Positions 53,972-57,677 of a DNA stretch of 57,677 nt are shown here, one piece after another; within the stretch, counting starts at the first letter, position 1, and the number at the start of each line of letters is the position of its first letter. Origin of the DNA: Holosporaceae bacterium (GTDB lineage: Bacteria > Pseudomonadota > Alphaproteobacteria > UBA3830). The position numbers and the translations under genes were made by a program. The notes beneath the pieces are model-generated. The model saw only the letters and a list, made by a program, of their open reading frames with translations, did no database searches and was not told the DNA's origin. The DNA is taken from positions 1 through 57,677 of the forward strand of contig JAISYI010000009.1 of assembly GCA_031269995.1 (NCBI GenBank), in the 5' to 3' direction.

Positions 53972-54029
53972 CATGTGTACCAAAATGGATACATCATTAC
54001 GACAAAATGGTGGGGATTTAGTTGTTGTT

Positions 54030-54059
54030 TTGTTTTTCCGTGAGATCCTGTGGCATAAT
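54030..54059 (+). promoter_or_regulatory. possible promoter of the usher-like gene
   Basis: TTGTTT (54030-54035), an 18-bp spacer and CATAAT (54054-54059), about 29 bp before the start codon. Confidence 0.4.
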
Positions 54060-54087
54060 AAAAAGTAAGATTTGTTATGAGGATTCT

Positions 54088-56016
54088 ATGTCCAGAGGAA
54101 TATGTGGGATATTAGTGAGCTTTGCTGTGTTATGTACAGTAACATGTAAAGAATTGGAAGCGACTAGCGGGATTATCGCAGAAGCAAGTGCCGGCAGTGC
54201 CGAAGATGCCGGAAAAGACGAAAAATTTGTTGATCCGATTGATATAGGACAGGAAAGTTTCCTGAACATAAAATTAGCCCACGAAAGAAAGAATGAGAGT
54301 TTTTGGGGAGGGCAGAATTGTTCTATAATTGGACTAACGCCAGGAATACGTTTTTGGGACTGGGGTATCCTGGAGGGTGGATGGACTTATGGAAGGCAGT
54401 TCACTTATACTGGATGGCTACGAAGCCCAAATTATTTTATGAAGCTGGTAGGGGATCCCGCTTACTTTGATCAAAATGCTTCAAGCTTAACGGAAATGGG
54501 CAATAGGTGTTACGGGGACAAATTAAAGAAGGCTACCTGTAACAGATCGTTTACGCGAGGAGTGATCAATATTTCCGACATGGATGTTCGCATTGTGGTA
54601 GGAGATACAAAGTGCAGTAATTCCATAGGCTTTCAAAAGGGGATTGCGGGTGGTGGGATTAGCGTATTCCGTCAGAGAGGAGACGGTAGCACGATCAACG
54701 GAGGTACGCCGATTGTGATCACTTCTCTCAGCAAGGTGGAATGTCGAAGAAATGGTGAGATCATTGCGTTGCAGATTTTTAGGCCGGGGGTGTATTCTGT
54801 TGAAGATTTCCCGGAAGAGGCAAAGCTGCCAGGTGTTAAGGTTAAGATCACAGATCAATTGAGTCGCTCAGAAGAACTGTCTGTCGATTATTTCAGTGGC
54901 TACGGAATGTGTTTGAAGGGACAGGATGATTTTGACGTGACATACCTCTGTCCCCACAGGTGGGACCCGGATGACCCATGTCGTATAAAATACAGAAGCG
55001 TAGGGTTGCTGAGTACAAACTATAGACGTGGGATAAGTGATGATTTGACTGTTGGTGTTGGCTACCAAACCCGTGAGTTGGAATCGTGTGAAATAGACGC
55101 CACGGTGATAGGCTCGGGAGTGTGGGGAAAACTTTCTCCAAGCGTCGCATATAGTGAGGATAGTGGAGTTAGAACAGGCGGGGCAGGAGTATTCTACGCG
55201 ACACCTCCGTTGGACGGGTTGCTACTTGTTGAGACTTCGGTGTCTTTTACTGGGCGAGGTTTCAGCGATCTTGGCCAAGGTGCGGCCATGGAGGAGTCCT
55301 ATAATTCATTCATTAATCGTTATTTCTCTCCAGATACCGTTCGAACACACCTTAGAAGAGCGAGCAGTGTATCTTCCTCCAGGCAGGTTACATTACGTCT
55401 ATCCACTGTTCCGCTGGGAGAAGATAGAATTTCATTGGCATTTACATTCTGTGGGGGATGGACTAACAGTGGGACCGGCATTCACACAGACAAGAAGTTG
55501 CGTGAATATACTTTCAGTGTAATAGGAAAAAGTTTCAGATGTTTTTCCTGGTGTTTATCAGCAGGGTTGACCTATGATGATCCGTCTAAGGGAAGAAATT
55601 TGAGGTCGCCTGACAGGAGGCTTACCCTAGCCGGAACGATTGATCTAAACAGCGAGTGGCAGGTGCAAGGTAATTATGTGCATTATGATGCCGAATTGCG
55701 CCGTAGCTATGTTTGTGGAACATTTACTCCGGACGCCATATCTGGGTTGGAACTTTGCGCGGAACGGTTCTCCTGTCCAGGTGTATCTAATCCGTGTGTC
55801 TCTGCCAAATATAGCAATGAGTTTTTTCGGATTAAGGCGGAACAGGATCAACAAAATATTTATGCAGATGGAGGCGCAAATACTAATACATCTCACACGA
55901 ACAGGCAGCGGTTCTCTGTTGGAACCAGTGTGAGTAGGAGTGGCGTTCGTAGCAACAGAGCCTGTAGTGCTAATATCCTGCCAGGCTTTCCGACAAGTAC
56001 ACGTAGCCAAAAATAA
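54088..56016 (+). CDS. fimbrial usher-like (FimD/PapC-type) outer-membrane protein
   Basis: 642 residues from ATG 54088 (GAGGA upstream). The signal peptide is MSRGICGILVSFAVLCTVTC. The order of blocks resembles an usher: early barrel strands, then MDVRIVVGDTKCSNSIGF (usher: L-x-x-G-D), PIVITSLSKVECRRNGEII followed by FRPGVYSVEDFPEEAKLPG (usher: R-x-N-G-x-x-[IV]-x-x-x-x-x-x-P-G-x-[FY]-x-[IV]-x-D-[LF]), and YRRGISDDLTVGVGYQ, then many barrel strands. Ushers secrete and anchor pili. It is about 150-200 residues shorter than FimD and rich in cysteine, and no chaperone or pilin gene is adjacent. Remote homology is my judgement by eye. Confidence 0.55.
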   Translation: MSRGICGILVSFAVLCTVTCKELEATSGIIAEASAGSAEDAGKDEKFVDPIDIGQESFLNIKLAHERKNESFWGGQNCSIIGLTPGIRFWDWGILEGGWTYGRQFTYTGWLRSPNYFMKLVGDPAYFDQNASSLTEMGNRCYGDKLKKATCNRSFTRGVINISDMDVRIVVGDTKCSNSIGFQKGIAGGGISVFRQRGDGSTINGGTPIVITSLSKVECRRNGEIIALQIFRPGVYSVEDFPEEAKLPGVKVKITDQLSRSEELSVDYFSGYGMCLKGQDDFDVTYLCPHRWDPDDPCRIKYRSVGLLSTNYRRGISDDLTVGVGYQTRELESCEIDATVIGSGVWGKLSPSVAYSEDSGVRTGGAGVFYATPPLDGLLLVETSVSFTGRGFSDLGQGAAMEESYNSFINRYFSPDTVRTHLRRASSVSSSRQVTLRLSTVPLGEDRISLAFTFCGGWTNSGTGIHTDKKLREYTFSVIGKSFRCFSWCLSAGLTYDDPSKGRNLRSPDRRLTLAGTIDLNSEWQVQGNYVHYDAELRRSYVCGTFTPDAISGLELCAERFSCPGVSNPCVSAKYSNEFFRIKAEQDQQNIYADGGANTNTSHTNRQRFSVGTSVSRSGVRSNRACSANILPGFPTSTRSQK

Positions 56017-56173
56017 ATAGAGGGATGAGTGAACTGCGATGAGCCAAACGAGAGATATTGTGTTTGAGATGGATTGTCGGGAATGGTCAGTGGTTTTGCG
56101 TGCTTTCGTGGGTCCAGAGTTTTGTTTACAATGATCCATAAGCGCAAAGAATAGCTTTACGGGGAAGATTGCG

Positions 56174-56833
56174 ATGGCAGAAGAGATAGACTCCATAATT
56201 CAAGAAATAAGTGAAGAAGTCAAGAATGACCAGCTATTCGCATATTTGAATAAGTATAAAAGAGAGATTGCGACTGGGGTTGGAGCCATCGTTGTAGGCA
56301 TAGTGATATATTCGTCCTGGTATTCCGGTCAAAATCGGCGAATGAAGGAGATAACAAATGCTTTTTTAGAGGAGTTGCAAGCTCCCGTGTCCAAGGACTC
56401 GACGATGGTACTCGAGGCCTTGATCAGCGATGCTCCGGAAGAGATGCGGCCGATTCTAAATATTGTTATAGCAGGCAAAAATATTGTAAATTTCAAAGAA
56501 ATACAGAAATATCTGGATGAATTGCTTTCCCTATCCAAGAAACGGTCGGTGGATATTGTTTGGAGAGATCTAGCAGTACTTATTTTGACTTCCTATCGAT
56601 TGAAATCCCTAGAATCATTATTGGGGTTGCTAGAGCCTTTAACTGAAGCGAATCGGCCATTTAGATTTGCCGCAATGGAATCCATTGCATTGATCCTTGA
56701 AGATAATGGCGAATGCGAGAAGTCCCAGTCCTATCTACAGAAGATTCTTGACGACGAGACAGCGCCGAGGACTCTAAAGAAGAGAATTTCTATCCTAAAA
56801 AATTACCTTAAAAATAAGCCGAAAAAGCGTTAA
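56174..56833 (+). CDS. YfgM-like membrane-anchored TPR protein
   Basis: 219 residues. A cytoplasmic helix (DSIIQEISEEVKNDQL) precedes one membrane span (about 36-53, IATGVGAIVVGIVIYSSWY) and a helical TPR-like domain. This is the TPR_21/YfgM family, linked to the SecYEG translocon and periplasmic chaperones. In other alphaproteobacteria it sits directly before bamB-der; here it is about 4.4 kb away on the opposite strand, so a rearrangement has occurred. Its stop shares the bases TTAA with the stop of the convergent chpT. Confidence 0.82.
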   Translation: MAEEIDSIIQEISEEVKNDQLFAYLNKYKREIATGVGAIVVGIVIYSSWYSGQNRRMKEITNAFLEELQAPVSKDSTMVLEALISDAPEEMRPILNIVIAGKNIVNFKEIQKYLDELLSLSKKRSVDIVWRDLAVLILTSYRLKSLESLLGLLEPLTEANRPFRFAAMESIALILEDNGECEKSQSYLQKILDDETAPRTLKKRISILKNYLKNKPKKR

Positions 56834-57405
56834 AGCATTTGTTCACGTATAATGAGTTTGGAATCATTCTGATAGGCAATTACCTTGAATTTTGCCTCCT
56901 CTAGCAGTCGCAATAGACTGATACGGAGGACATTTCTGTAATTTAACTCTTCTTCTACATTCAAATTTGGGACGGAAAGATTCTTACCAGAGCATACGGT
57001 GACGATTTCTCCGACTTCGTCGTCGATTTTTACATTAACGTCTCCGCCAAGCGGCATGATATCTTTAGCAAGAAGAGAGTTATACATGACGATCTTGGCA
57101 GCAATGTGAGGAATGCTATCGAAATCAGATGTAAGAACAAACGAGATGTTATATTTCTTCAGAAAAGCAGACACCAAATGGGTCAAAGAAACGAGAGAAT
57201 AACAAAAAGAATCTGATTTTATAGAGTATAATTCTCGCATAAATTTCAGGACCGCGTTGGCTTTATCGACACTAGCCTTTATTTCATTTAGCAGAAGTCT
57301 GTCGCCAGATGCGTCAAAGGCTTCTATTCCCAGATTAATGGCATTAAATGGGGTAATAAGATCGTGACAGATGCGAACCACCAAGGCGCTCTCTCTATGG
57401 CTCAT
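56830..57405 (-). CDS. chpT: ChpT-like histidine phosphotransferase
   Basis: 191 residues. The N-terminal helix holds VVRICHDLITPFNAINLGIE with the phospho-acceptor His14, followed by a second helix (dimerisation helical hairpin) and a degenerate GHKL-type domain without ATP motifs. ChpT relays phosphate from CckA to CtrA and CpdR in alphaproteobacteria, controlling the cell cycle. No cckA or ctrA is in the window. ATG 57405. Confidence 0.85.
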   Translation of the reverse strand: MSHRESALVVRICHDLITPFNAINLGIEAFDASGDRLLLNEIKASVDKANAVLKFMRELYSIKSDSFCYSLVSLTHLVSAFLKKYNISFVLTSDFDSIPHIAAKIVMYNSLLAKDIMPLGGDVNVKIDDEVGEIVTVCSGKNLSVPNLNVEEELNYRNVLRISLLRLLEEAKFKVIAYQNDSKLIIREQML

Positions 57406-57677
57406 GATTTATCCCACTGCTTTATTCGTATTCACTATAACATCTCTAAATGTGAAGAAAAGATTAAAATTTAATATAAATTATCTTTTGTCTGAGCGAT
57501 AGATATTTGAAAAGGAAGTTACTTCACAAAAGTTTTCTTTCAAGGACTACCGTTTCCAAAATACGCGAATAATGGATTATGCTATTGGAGTAAGTTCTGT
57601 TATTGATGGTTTGCGAGATTTTAATTGGTATGAGACGAGTGTAGAGATGATATGTATGAACATATTTGTTGGTGATC
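57406..57677. other. right flank, possible start of a plus-strand gene
   Basis: AT-rich from 57406 to about 57520, which should hold the chpT promoter. A plus-strand frame is open from 57503 to the window edge, with ATG candidates at 57572 (MDYAIGVSSVIDGLRDF) and 57647 (MICMNIFVGD). Neither has a good ribosome-binding site and the product is not recognisable from these few codons. Confidence 0.25.

Noticed and set aside
57572-57677. Confident call of a partial gene at the right edge
   Set aside because: Only about 35 codons are visible, no ribosome-binding site precedes the ATG, and nothing is recognisable.

Overview
The window looks like part of the chromosome of a Gram-negative alphaproteobacterium, most likely a host-associated (intracellular) member of a Holosporales- or Rickettsiales-like lineage. 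Chromosomal markers support this: a ChpT-type phosphotransferase, murG-murC-murB-ftsQ-ftsA-ftsZ, nuoL-nuoM-nuoN-birA-rnj, kdsB for Kdo-containing LPS, and bamB-der. The order-level placement is inference. The genetic code is standard: UGA ends many genes (glmM, nusG, nuoL, nuoM, bamB, pap2) and is the regulatory stop inside prfB. I found no rRNA, transposase, phage module or CRISPR array.

Layout. 1-3056: a 935-residue modular secreted protein of unknown function. 3291-5243: acetoacetyl-CoA synthetase. 5549-7307: tRNA-Val, a DedA protein and a glycosyltransferase. 7434-14256: peptidoglycan precursor and division genes from murG to ftsZ behind a good sigma70-type promoter, then tRNA-Trp, secE and nusG. 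15201-19940 (minus): secA-metG followed by a small protein resembling the Hcp tube protein of type VI secretion. 20213-21274: an outer-membrane barrel. 21426-22391: gpsA.

22732-27789 (minus): four tandem, GC-rich, BspA-type leucine-rich-repeat (LRR) genes. All carry nearly the same upstream region and signal peptide, while the mature proteins differ strongly. Two are intact and two are interrupted by a single in-frame stop. This is the most distinctive part of the window.

28074-40428 (minus): a class A penicillin-binding protein and PAP2 phosphatase pair, a lipoprotein S9 peptidase, RNase J, BirA, three divergent complex I antiporter-like subunits, KdsB and tRNA-Leu. 40573-40927 is a frameshifted sulfotransferase remnant. 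41026-48030: transketolase, GAPDH, FolC (opposite strand), GlmM and RmuC. 48154-53035 (minus): thiamine pyrophosphokinase overlapping a SemiSWEET transporter, Der, BamB, and prfB with its programmed +1 frameshift. 53321-57405: a small barrel protein, a shortened fimbrial-usher-like outer-membrane protein, a YfgM/TPR protein, and ChpT on the minus strand.

Together the genes cover envelope building (murein, LPS, secretion, barrel assembly), core translation and carbon metabolism. Superimposed is a set of secreted or surface proteins (LRR family, usher-like protein, barrels, Hcp-like protein, 935-residue protein) that probably face the host. Several canonical clusters are broken up: ddl is missing between murB and ftsQ, secE-nusG is not followed by ribosomal protein genes, nuoL is not preceded by nuoK, coaX is missing between birA and rnj, and gapA is not followed by pgk. 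This fits a rearranged, reduced symbiont genome.
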